Shown here one piece after another: positions 4,975 through 9,964 of a stretch of DNA of 9,964 nt; the first letter of the stretch is position 1; every line of letters begins with the position of its first letter. Position numbers and translations under genes: made by a program. The DNA comes from Gemmatimonadota bacterium (GTDB taxonomy: Bacteria; Gemmatimonadota; Gemmatimonadetes; Gemmatimonadales; GWC2-71-9): positions 1-9,964 of the forward strand of contig QHUQ01000077.1 of assembly GCA_003221985.1 (NCBI GenBank), read 5' to 3'. Below the pieces are notes generated by a model, which was given only the letters and a program-made list of their open reading frames with translations, did no database searches and was not told the DNA's origin.

Positions 4975-7067
4975 TGGGCAGTTGGGCGGTTAGGCGGTTT
5001 GGCGGTTTGATCGACACGCTCTAGCAGCTCCGGGGCGATCACGAGACGTATCGCACCGACTTCAACTACCACACGGCCGTCAGAGCGAAGCTCTCTCACT
5101 ACTCCGACCTTGCCCTGCCCCGTTTTCACACGATCTCCGACGTTCAGGTCGGTCGAACCGCCAAACCGCCCAACCGCCTCACCGCCGGTCTTCTCAATCG
5201 CCTCCTCCACCATCCTCCGCGCTTCTTTCGCTGTCGCCTCATCCACCGCGGCGCGCGCCTGGGCCAGTGCGGCTTCAACCGTCTTCCGGGCTTCGAGCAA
5301 ATAGGCACGGGCCCGATCGCGTGCGTCCTTATCCAGTGCCTTTTCTCGCGCGCGTAACTCGGCCTCGAGCGCTGCGAGATTGGCCAGGTTCTGACGCTCG
5401 GCCTCGAGCTGGGCCGCACGGGTGTCGAGCTCCGCGGCCCGCGCATCTACTTCTCGCCCACGGGTTTCCACCGAGGCCAGCAAGCGGTCCAGGGTCCGCT
5501 CGGCATCAGGCACCGCGCGCTCCGCTTCGGCCAGCACGTCGGACGAGATTCCCAGCCGCCGCGCAATGGCCAGCCCGTACGAACGGCCGGGCACGCCTTT
5601 CAGCAGCCGGTACGTCGGTGTCAGTGTTTCGGCATCGAATTGCAGCGACGCGTTGACGATCCCGACCGTCTCGGCGGCGAGCTGCTTCAAGGCCCCAAGA
5701 TGCGTCGTTGCCAGCGTGATCGCTCGGCGCCGGGTCAGCGTCTTCAGGGTGGCGGCAGCCAGGGCGCCGCCCTCGGCGGGATCGGTGCCGCTGCCGATCT
5801 CGTCGAGCAGCACCAGCGAGCCGGGTCCCGCCCCATCGAGAATGCTTCGCAACACGGCGACGTGGGCGGAGAAGGTCGAGAGACTCGCGGCGATCGACTG
5901 GCGGTCGCCGATGTCGGCGAACACCGCGGTGAAGACCGGCAACGACGAATGCGGACCGATTGGCGGGACGATGCCGCTTTGGGCAAGAAGAGCCAGCAGA
6001 CCGACGGCTTTGATCAACACCGTCTTGCCGCCGGTGTTGGGGCCGGAGACGAGAATCGTGAACTCGTCGGGGTGCAGATCCAGATCGAACGGGATGACGA
6101 GGTCTGAAGAGTAGGGGCGCAGCATGCTGCGCCCCTCCCCCAACAACAACGGATGTCGTCCCCCGCGTATTGTTAAGTGTCCACCGATCTCCGGCACGAA
6201 GCCGTTCACCTCGACCGCGTACCGCGCGCGCGCGCAAAGATCGTCGAACGCGATGCACATCTCCCACGCCGCGGCGATGGTGGCACGCTGCGGGCGCAAC
6301 AGATCGGTCAGCTCGCGCAGCACGCGCAGGACTTCGCGCAGCTCGGCGGATTCGGCGGCGCGCAGCTCGTTGCCGAGCTCGATGATTTCGGGCGGCTCGA
6401 CGAACACGGTGCTGCGCGTCGCCGATTCGTCGTGGACGATGCCGCCCACGCGGGCGCGCGCGGTGCTGCGGATCGGGATCACATACCGGCCGCCGCGCAC
6501 GGTGACGGCCGCGTCCGGTGCGCGCTCGGTCGCATCGAGGCCGCCGAGGATGGCGCCGAGGCGGTCCATCACGCGCTTGCGCGCTTCGCGCACCTGCTGG
6601 CGCGCGCGGGCGAGATCCTTCGAGGCTGAATCGAGCACGCTGCCGTCGGGTGCGATGGACTGCACCAGCTTGGTCTCGAGCTCGCGCGGTGGCGGGTCGA
6701 CACGAATAGAAGCCGTGCGTGGTGCGTGGTGCGTGGTGTCGATGCGTTTGAGATCGGATGCGGTCACTCGCATCGCCGCGAGTGCGACCGTCAGCTCTGC
6801 GAGCGCGGGCGCTTCGAGGGCGCTGCCGGGAACGTCGAGCAGCTCGAGCGATGCTGCGATGTCGGGGACCGGCTCGGCGCGGATGGAATCGTCGGTAATC
6901 AGCAGCGCGGCCAGCTCGGCGACCTGCGCCAGCGCGGCGCGAATCGACGCGGGATCGTGCTCGGGACGACGGGCTGCGACGCGTGCGGCACCCAGGGGTC
7001 CGGCGGCGTGCTCGGCCACACGCGCCAGGGCCTGGGCAAATTCCAGTGTGTCTAGGCTAGCGTCGAT
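4971..7067 (-). CDS. mutS2: MutS2-family ATPase lacking the Smr domain
   Basis: MutS2 proteins bind branched DNA and limit recombination; in Bacillus subtilis MutS2 also acts on collided ribosomes. Numbered from the GTG at 7019: a helical core and lever (about 1-310); Walker A GPNTGGKT (326-333); the GDRQSIAASLSTFSAH signature (371-386); Walker B LVLLDEIGSGTDP (402-413); TTH at 438-440; a long coiled coil (about 495-610); and a small KOW-like beta domain (625-669, LNVGDRV to LLERV). The protein ends a few residues later, so the roughly 80-residue Smr nuclease domain is absent and dnaG leaves no room for it. The conserved N-terminal LDTLEFAQALARV lies upstream of GTG 7019, and no ATG, GTG or TTG precedes it in frame. 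An ATC at 7067, eight bases after GAGGAG, gives a 698-residue product and is my preferred start; CTG 7046 and GTG 7019 (682 residues) remain possible. It overlaps yqeY by 16 nt. Three repeat tracts and a palindrome interrupt its linkers. Confidence 0.93.
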   Translation of the reverse strand: MDASLDTLEFAQALARVAEHAAGPLGAARVAARRPEHDPASIRAALAQVAELAALLITDDSIRAEPVPDIAASLELLDVPGSALEAPALAELTVALAAMRVTASDLKRIDTTHHAPRTASIRVDPPPRELETKLVQSIAPDGSVLDSASKDLARARQQVREARKRVMDRLGAILGGLDATERAPDAAVTVRGGRYVIPIRSTARARVGGIVHDESATRSTVFVEPPEIIELGNELRAAESAELREVLRVLRELTDLLRPQRATIAAAWEMCIAFDDLCARARYAVEVNGFVPEIGGHLTIRGGRHPLLLGEGRSMLRPYSSDLVIPFDLDLHPDEFTILVSGPNTGGKTVLIKAVGLLALLAQSGIVPPIGPHSSLPVFTAVFADIGDRQSIAASLSTFSAHVAVLRSILDGAGPGSLVLLDEIGSGTDPAEGGALAAATLKTLTRRRAITLATTHLGALKQLAAETVGIVNASLQFDAETLTPTYRLLKGVPGRSYGLAIARRLGISSDVLAEAERAVPDAERTLDRLLASVETRGREVDARAAELDTRAAQLEAERQNLANLAALEAELRAREKALDKDARDRARAYLLEARKTVEAALAQARAAVDEATAKEARRMVEEAIEKTGGEAVGRFGGSTDLNVGDRVKTGQGKVGVVRELRSDGRVVVEVGAIRLVIAPELLERVDQTAKPPNRPTAQ
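4973..5008. repeat. 8-bp tandem repeat at the mutS2/dnaG junction
   Basis: Plus-strand units GTTGGGCG, GTTAGGCG, GTTTGGCG and a partial GTTTG (4981 onwards) differ mainly at the fourth base; a degenerate unit ATTGGGCA precedes them. The tract encodes the last residues of MutS2 (KPPNRPTAQ), contains its stop and the first two bases of the dnaG ATG region, and replaces any Shine-Dalgarno for dnaG. Confidence 0.9.
4985..5178 (-). repeat. Inverted octamer repeat able to form a 23-bp mRNA stem
   Basis: The arm at 5156-5178 (AACCGCC-type units on the plus strand) and the arm at 4985-5007 (the same units on the minus strand) are reverse complements over 23 bases with one mismatch, which is a G-U pair in the minus-strand transcript. 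The loop is 148 nt and encodes the last domain of MutS2. The downstream arm ends 11 nt before the dnaG ATG. Confidence 0.85.
5156..5186. repeat. 8-bp tandem repeat within mutS2
   Basis: Plus-strand units AACCGCC, AAACCGCC, CAACCGCC and TCACCGCC follow one another. They encode GGEAVGRFGG, the flexible link between the MutS2 coiled coil and its final KOW-like domain. This is the same octamer as at 4973-5008, in the opposite orientation. Confidence 0.9.
6113..6136. repeat. 24-bp perfect palindrome inside mutS2
   Basis: The half-site AGGGGCGCAGCA is followed directly by its reverse complement TGCTGCGCCCCT, with no spacer. It encodes part of GEGRSMLRPYS, in a loop between the conserved RHPLL and VIPFDL segments before Walker A, where other MutS2 proteins have little or no extra sequence. 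The outer GTAGGGGCG / CGCCCCT form resembles palindromic interspersed repeats I recall from several bacterial phyla. Confidence 0.9.
6715..6738. repeat. 7-bp tandem repeat inside mutS2
   Basis: GTGCGTG occurs three times in a row (6715-6735) plus a partial GTG. On the coding strand it reads as DTTHHAPRT, in a linker just before the conserved PRELETKLVQSIAPDGSVLD segment of MutS2. The residues look unlike the surrounding family sequence. Confidence 0.9.
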
Positions 7068-7507
7068 CCCGCCAACTCCTCGCGCACTATTTTGTTCACG
7101 AGTTTGCCGTCGGCCCGCCCCTTGAACCGGGGCATGACGGCACCCATCACCTTCCCCATGTCCTTCGCCCCACCCGCGATCGCCTCCCGCACGGCCGCGC
7201 GAATCTCGTCGGGTGCGATACCCGCCGGCAGGAATTCCTCCAGGGCCTTGATCTCCGCCTTCTCCCTATCGGCGAGCTCGGTGCGGCCTGCCTGCTCGTA
7301 CGCCTCGACCGACTCGCGGCGCCGCTTCACGCCGCGCCGCAACACTTCCGCGGTCTCGTCGTCCGTCGGGACGTGGTTGAGCTCGATTTCTCGGTTTTTG
7401 ACGTCGGAGAGGATCGTGGAGAGGAGGAGGGTGCGCGCCTGATCGCGTTGTTTTCTCGCTTCATTCATCGCGGCGCGCAGCCGGTCTGCTAAGCTCGGAG
7501 CCACCAT
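7052..7507 (-). CDS. yqeY: GatB/YqeY domain-containing protein
   Basis: A free-standing 151-residue protein of the GatB/YqeY family, related to the C-terminal tRNA-binding tail region of the GatB subunit of Glu-tRNA(Gln)/Asp-tRNA(Asn) amidotransferase. Its cellular role is not established; tRNA-linked activity is an inference from homology. Typical features seen here are an N-terminal helix with LADRLRAAMNEARKQRD, the segment LLSTILSDVKNREIEL, a Glu-rich middle with EFLPAGIAPDEIRAAV, and the C-terminal signature RADGKLVNKIVREEL (about 131-145). The ATG at 7507 directly abuts the rpsU stop with no spacer and no clear Shine-Dalgarno, so coupling to rpsU is likely. The pair rpsU-yqeY is conserved in Bacillus as well. 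Its last codons carry the GAGGAG that appears to serve mutS2. Confidence 0.92.
   Translation of the reverse strand: MVAPSLADRLRAAMNEARKQRDQARTLLLSTILSDVKNREIELNHVPTDDETAEVLRRGVKRRRESVEAYEQAGRTELADREKAEIKALEEFLPAGIAPDEIRAAVREAIAGGAKDMGKVMGAVMPRFKGRADGKLVNKIVREELAGSTLA
7065..7081 (-). promoter_or_regulatory. Shine-Dalgarno and putative ATC start of mutS2
   Basis: Minus-strand GAGGAG (7081-7076) lies inside the 3' end of the yqeY-family gene; after eight bases (TTGGCGGG) comes ATC at 7067-7065, in frame with mutS2. This is the position where the N-terminus implied by the conserved LEF segment would begin. AUC is a rare initiator, so a misread ATG is a real alternative. Confidence 0.5.
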
Positions 7508-7696
7508 TTACGCGTAGCGCGGCCTGCGATTCTTGCGGCGCGCCGCGTTCATCTTGCGCTTCTTACGCTCACTGGGCTTTTCGTAGTGACGGTGCTTGCG
7601 CAGGTCGGCGAGGATTCCTGCTTTTTCGCATTTCTTTTTGAAGCGCTTCAGTGCACGCTCAAAGCTCTCGTCATCGTGAATGATGACTTCCGGCAT
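7508..7696 (-). CDS. rpsU: Small ribosomal subunit protein bS21
   Basis: A 62-residue, strongly basic ribosomal protein that binds the 30S subunit near the anti-Shine-Dalgarno end of 16S rRNA and helps initiation. The sequence shows the family pattern: [21 protein letters not shown] at 8-28, then [16 protein letters not shown] (33-48) and a basic tail ending [10 protein letters not shown]. Length matches typical bS21. The ATG at 7696 is preceded by GGAG (7704-7701) at short spacing. It follows the only intergenic gap in the window and abuts yqeY. In E. coli rpsU is directly followed by dnaG; here two genes lie between them. Confidence 0.97.
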   Translation of the reverse strand: MPEVIIHDDESFERALKRFKKKCEKAGILADLRKHRHYEKPSERKKRKMNAARRKNRRPRYA

Positions 7697-7762
7697 AAGG
7701 CTCCGTTTTCCTAAGTGGTTAGAGACACAGCAACTTAGCGCAGGGTCGCAGACAGGGCAAGG
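7697..7762 (-). promoter_or_regulatory. 66-nt leader upstream of rpsU with a small hairpin
   Basis: This is the only noncoding gap in the operon. It holds a 6-bp inverted repeat, CTAAGT at 7711-7716 and ACTTAG at 7733-7738, with a 16-nt loop, just upstream of the rpsU Shine-Dalgarno. A weak promoter-like pair (TTGCCC at 7760-7755, TAAGTT at 7737-7732, 17-nt spacer, minus strand) is present but poor in the -10 box. A secondary promoter or leader for rpsU is possible, not shown. Confidence 0.3.
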
Positions 7763-8104
7763 CTAACCAGGGGGCCAATGCATCACCCGGCCACCCAAGA
7801 CATGCAGATGAAGATGAAACACGGTCTGTCCGCCATCCGGGTTGGTGTTCACGACGACGCGATAGCCCTTGGTGGCGATCCCCGAGTCCCGGGCGACGTC
7901 GCGCGCGAACAACAGCAACTTGCCCAGCGTCGCGGCATCCTTGGCGTCGTTCAGCGACCCGACATGCGTCGTAGGAATGATGAGCAGGTGCGTGGGCGCC
8001 TGCGGGTTCATGTCCGTGAACGCCAGCATACCGTCGGCGCGCTTGACCACCTCGGCCGGAATCTCGCCGGCGGCGATCTTACAAAAGATGCAGCCGCGGC
8101 TCAC
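7763..8104 (-). CDS. HIT-family (histidine triad) nucleotide hydrolase
   Basis: A 113-residue protein of the HINT/PKCI branch of the HIT family, which hydrolyses nucleoside phosphoramidates and acyl-AMP in the cytosol. The N-terminus has [16 protein letters not shown] (5-20), which resembles the family's CxxC opening. The catalytic triad is H97-L-H99-L-H101 within [15 protein letters not shown] (92-106), and the end WPPG is the usual HINT C-terminus, so the protein is complete. The GTG at 8104 overlaps the dnaJ stop as GTGA, and GGAGG lies six bases upstream (8115-8111), which supports this start. It follows dnaJ where Bacillus-type operons have prmA and rsmE. The physiological substrate cannot be told from sequence. 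Confidence 0.94.
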   Translation of the reverse strand: MSRGCIFCKIAAGEIPAEVVKRADGMLAFTDMNPQAPTHLLIIPTTHVGSLNDAKDAATLGKLLLFARDVARDSGIATKGYRVVVNTNPDGGQTVFHLHLHVLGGRVMHWPPG

Positions 8105-9327
8105 TCTTCCCCTCCACCGCGCCTGCGCCTGGCTCCCCGAGGCACGGCCTCGGGGTTGGACTCGAGCCCCAGCGCGCGGCGGATCGTGTCCCAGAACTTG
8201 CTGCCCTCCTCCTCCTGCGGCGGCTCGTCCTCGATCTCGCTGAGCTGCTCGAGCAGCTTGCGCTGCTCCGCGTTCAGCTTGTTGGGCGTCCAGACATGGA
8301 TCCGCACGTGCAGGTCGCCGTGGCCCCCTTCGCCGAGGCGCGGCAGCCCCTTGGCCCGCAGCCGATAGGCCATACCGGTCTGCGTCCCCGGCTCAACGCG
8401 CAGCATCGTCTCGCCGAACGGCGTCGGCACTTTCACCTCGGCGCCGAGGGCGGCCTGGGTGAATGTGATGCCGAGGTCGTACACGAGATCATCGCCGTGG
8501 CGCTCGAAGCGCGGGTCCTCTTTGATGTCGAGCACCGCGATCAGGTCGCCGCGCGGGCCGTTGCGCGGGCCCGGGACGCCTTGCCCCCGCAACGTCAGAT
8601 AATGATGATCGGCGACGCCGGCGGGCACGTCGATCTGGATCGTTTTCTCACCTTTGACACGCCCGTCGCCACCGCAGCGCGGGCAAGGGTCGTGTAGGAC
8701 GGTGCCCTCCCCGGCGCACGTCGGGCACGGTGAGACCGTCAAGAACTGGCCGAAAAGGGACTGTGCCTGGCGGCGGACTTCGCCGCTGCCGCCGCACGTG
8801 CCGCACGGCACCGGCTGCGTCCCGGTCTTGGCGCCGCTGCCCGCGCATTCGGGGCACGACTCGAGACTCTTGATTCGCACCGTCTTGGTCGTGCCGCTGG
8901 CGACTTCGGCCAGCGTGAGCTTCAGGCCGACCTTGATGTCATGGCCGCGGCGCCGGTCCCGACGCTGCCCTCCGCCGAACAGACTTTCAAAACCTCCAAA
9001 CCCGCCACCGCCCTCCCCACCACTGGCAAAACCAAAATCTCTCATGAAGACCATCAGCGCTTCCGAGAGATCGAAGTGCATCGAGCTGAAGCCCCCTCCG
9101 CCGCCCCGCGGCGCTTGGTGCCCGTACCTGTCGTAGGCGGCGCGTTTCTCGGGGTCACGCAAGACTTCATAGGCCTCGGTGACAAGCTTGAATCGTTCCT
9201 CGGCCGCTTTGTCGCCGTTGTTGCGGTCGGGGTGGCACTCCATGGCGAGCTTGCGGTAGGCCTTCTTGATGTCGGTTTCGCTCGCGTCCTTTTGGACGCC
9301 GAGGACGACGTAGAAATCCTGCTTCAT
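8101..9327 (-). CDS. dnaJ: Chaperone protein DnaJ (type I Hsp40)
   Basis: Co-chaperone that delivers substrates to DnaK and stimulates its ATPase. The 408-residue protein is complete: J-domain 1-70 with the HPD motif at 32-34; Gly/Phe-rich region about 74-120; four CxxCxGxG zinc motifs with C158/C161, C175/C178, C201/C204 and C215/C218; and the C-terminal substrate-binding domains to about 346. After that a charged tail carries [22 protein letters not shown] and ends in an Arg/Gly-rich stretch. The Gly/Phe region is interrupted by [20 protein letters not shown], which may form a helix. The ATG at 9327 follows the hrcA stop after one base. dnaJ directly after hrcA, without grpE and dnaK, is less usual; those partners must be encoded elsewhere. 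Confidence 0.97.
   Translation of the reverse strand: MKQDFYVVLGVQKDASETDIKKAYRKLAMECHPDRNNGDKAAEERFKLVTEAYEVLRDPEKRAAYDRYGHQAPRGGGGGFSSMHFDLSEALMVFMRDFGFASGGEGGGGFGGFESLFGGGQRRDRRRGHDIKVGLKLTLAEVASGTTKTVRIKSLESCPECAGSGAKTGTQPVPCGTCGGSGEVRRQAQSLFGQFLTVSPCPTCAGEGTVLHDPCPRCGGDGRVKGEKTIQIDVPAGVADHHYLTLRGQGVPGPRNGPRGDLIAVLDIKEDPRFERHGDDLVYDLGITFTQAALGAEVKVPTPFGETMLRVEPGTQTGMAYRLRAKGLPRLGEGGHGDLHVRIHVWTPNKLNAEQRKLLEQLSEIEDEPPQEEEGSKFWDTIRRALGLESNPEAVPRGARRRRGGGEE
8105..8115 (-). promoter_or_regulatory. Shine-Dalgarno of the HIT gene
   Basis: GGAGG (8115-8111) followed by GGAAGA and GTG at 8104, located within the last codons of dnaJ. It fixes the GTG as the start of the HIT-family gene. Confidence 0.75.
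8135..8155. repeat. GC-rich 9-bp hairpin in the dnaJ tail
   Basis: CCCCGAGGC (8135-8143) and GCCTCGGGG (8147-8155) are exact reverse complements around a 3-nt loop. It lies in the coding sequence for the poorly conserved DnaJ C-terminal tail (NPEAVPRGA), about 30 nt before the stop. No T-run follows on the minus strand, so it is not a standard rho-independent terminator. Confidence 0.8.
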
Positions 9328-9328
9328 G

Positions 9329-9964
9329 CTATTCGAGCAACTCCCCTACCAGACGGGACGTGTGATTGACGAGCGCGGCGATCTTGTCGTACGGCATGCG
9401 CGTGGGGCCCATCACGCCGATGACGCCGCTGAGCGGGCCGAAGCGATACGTCGACGTGACGAGCGTGAATGTCGACAACCGCGCGTCGGCGTGCTCCTGG
9501 CCGATCGTGATCGTCAGCCCCTCGCCGCCGCGGGCGGTCAGGGCGTCGCGCAGCAAGTCGCGCCGCTCCGTGACGTCGAGCAGACCCTGGAGTTGGGCAC
9601 GGGTCGAGAACTCGGGTTGACCCGCCAGAGGTTGCGTACTGCCAAGGTGCACGGGACCGGACTGCGCCACCGGAACATCGAACAGCTCCTCGGCTTCCTG
9701 GACGAAGATGTTGAGCAGCTCCGGCGAGCCGGCCTCCGGCGGTCCGGCGTCGCGCAGCCGGTCGGCGAGTGTCGCGCGAATCTCTTTCAGCGTGAGACCG
9801 GCCAGCCGCTCGTTGAGGACGACCGTCACCTTTTGCACGGCGTCGGCCGCCAGCTCCGCCGGGACCTCGACGAAGATCGTCCGCACCACCCCACTCCGCA
9901 GGGCGAGCACCAGCAGCAGCCGTTCGGTTGATACTTGTAGAAGATCGAGGCGCTCGAGCACCGC
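9329..9964 (-). CDS. hrcA: Heat-inducible transcription repressor HrcA (5' end outside window)
   Basis: Repressor of class I heat-shock genes that binds the CIRCE inverted repeat and is kept active by GroEL. About the last 210 of roughly 340 residues are visible; the N-terminal winged-helix DNA-binding domain is beyond the right edge, and the frame is open to position 9964, so the GTG at 9961 is not taken as the start. Family marks are [19 protein letters not shown] (the GAF-like dimerisation core), [19 protein letters not shown], and the C-terminal signature [15 protein letters not shown] followed by [12 protein letters not shown]. It sits one base upstream of dnaJ, in line with control of chaperone expression by HrcA. 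The promoter and any CIRCE element would lie outside the window, so autoregulation cannot be checked here. Confidence 0.95.
   Translation of the reverse strand, partial: AVLERLDLLQVSTERLLLVLALRSGVVRTIFVEVPAELAADAVQKVTVVLNERLAGLTLKEIRATLADRLRDAGPPEAGSPELLNIFVQEAEELFDVPVAQSGPVHLGSTQPLAGQPEFSTRAQLQGLLDVTERRDLLRDALTARGGEGLTITIGQEHADARLSTFTLVTSTYRFGPLSGVIGVMGPTRMPYDKIAALVNHTSRLVGELLE

Noticed and set aside
4012..5010. A 332-codon open frame on the plus strand opposite dnaG
   Set aside because: It covers the intact DnaG zinc and Toprim coding regions in antisense, shows no family pattern and has no Shine-Dalgarno.
7732..7760. Promoter for rpsU with TTGCCC and TAAGTT at 17-nt spacing
   Set aside because: The -10 box matches the consensus at only about half the positions. 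Such pairs occur by chance, so it is mentioned only as a weak possibility in the leader entry.

Overview
All genes in this window lie on the minus strand, tightly packed and GC-rich, with no RNA genes, mobile-element genes or CRISPR arrays. In transcription order (right to left) they are hrcA (3' part only), dnaJ, a HIT-family hydrolase gene, rpsU, a GatB/YqeY-family gene, mutS2, dnaG, a coiled-coil C4 zinc-ribbon gene, recJ, rsmD and coaD (5' part only). Almost every junction is an overlap or an abutment (1-nt gap, then GTGA, ATGA and 16 to 23 nt overlaps). The only untranslated stretch is 66 nt upstream of rpsU. This looks like one long housekeeping operon.

The layout mixes two classical arrangements. 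The right half resembles the extended Bacillus-type heat-shock operon (hrcA, dnaJ, rpsU, yqeY), but without grpE and dnaK between hrcA and dnaJ. The middle resembles the macromolecular-synthesis operon (rpsU and dnaG), but yqeY and mutS2 sit between rpsU and dnaG, and the gene after dnaG is a zinc-ribbon protein rather than rpoD. The left half carries recombination/repair (recJ), 16S rRNA methylation (rsmD) and coenzyme A synthesis (coaD). GC-richness, GTG/TTG starts and this order suggest a soil or sediment phylum such as Gemmatimonadota. That is a low-to-moderate confidence guess from memory, not a database result.

I do not see a new multi-gene system. The unusual content is small repeats embedded inside coding sequence: a 45-bp perfect tandem duplication in coaD at the window edge; a 10-bp repeat (about four copies) in the dnaG interdomain linker; 8-bp repeats in opposite orientations on both sides of the last MutS2 domain, able to form a 23-bp stem in the mRNA just before the dnaG start; a 24-bp perfect palindrome and a 7-bp tandem repeat in MutS2 linkers; and a 9-bp-stem hairpin in the dnaJ tail. 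MutS2 also lacks its usual C-terminal Smr domain and appears to have no ordinary start codon at its conserved N-terminus; the best-placed start is an ATC behind a good Shine-Dalgarno.

Functionally the cluster combines protein quality control (HrcA, DnaJ), translation (bS21, RsmD, possibly MutS2 on stalled ribosomes), replication priming (DnaG), repair (RecJ) and basic metabolism (CoaD, HIT hydrolase). Co-transcription under HrcA is plausible, but the promoter and any CIRCE operator would lie outside the window.
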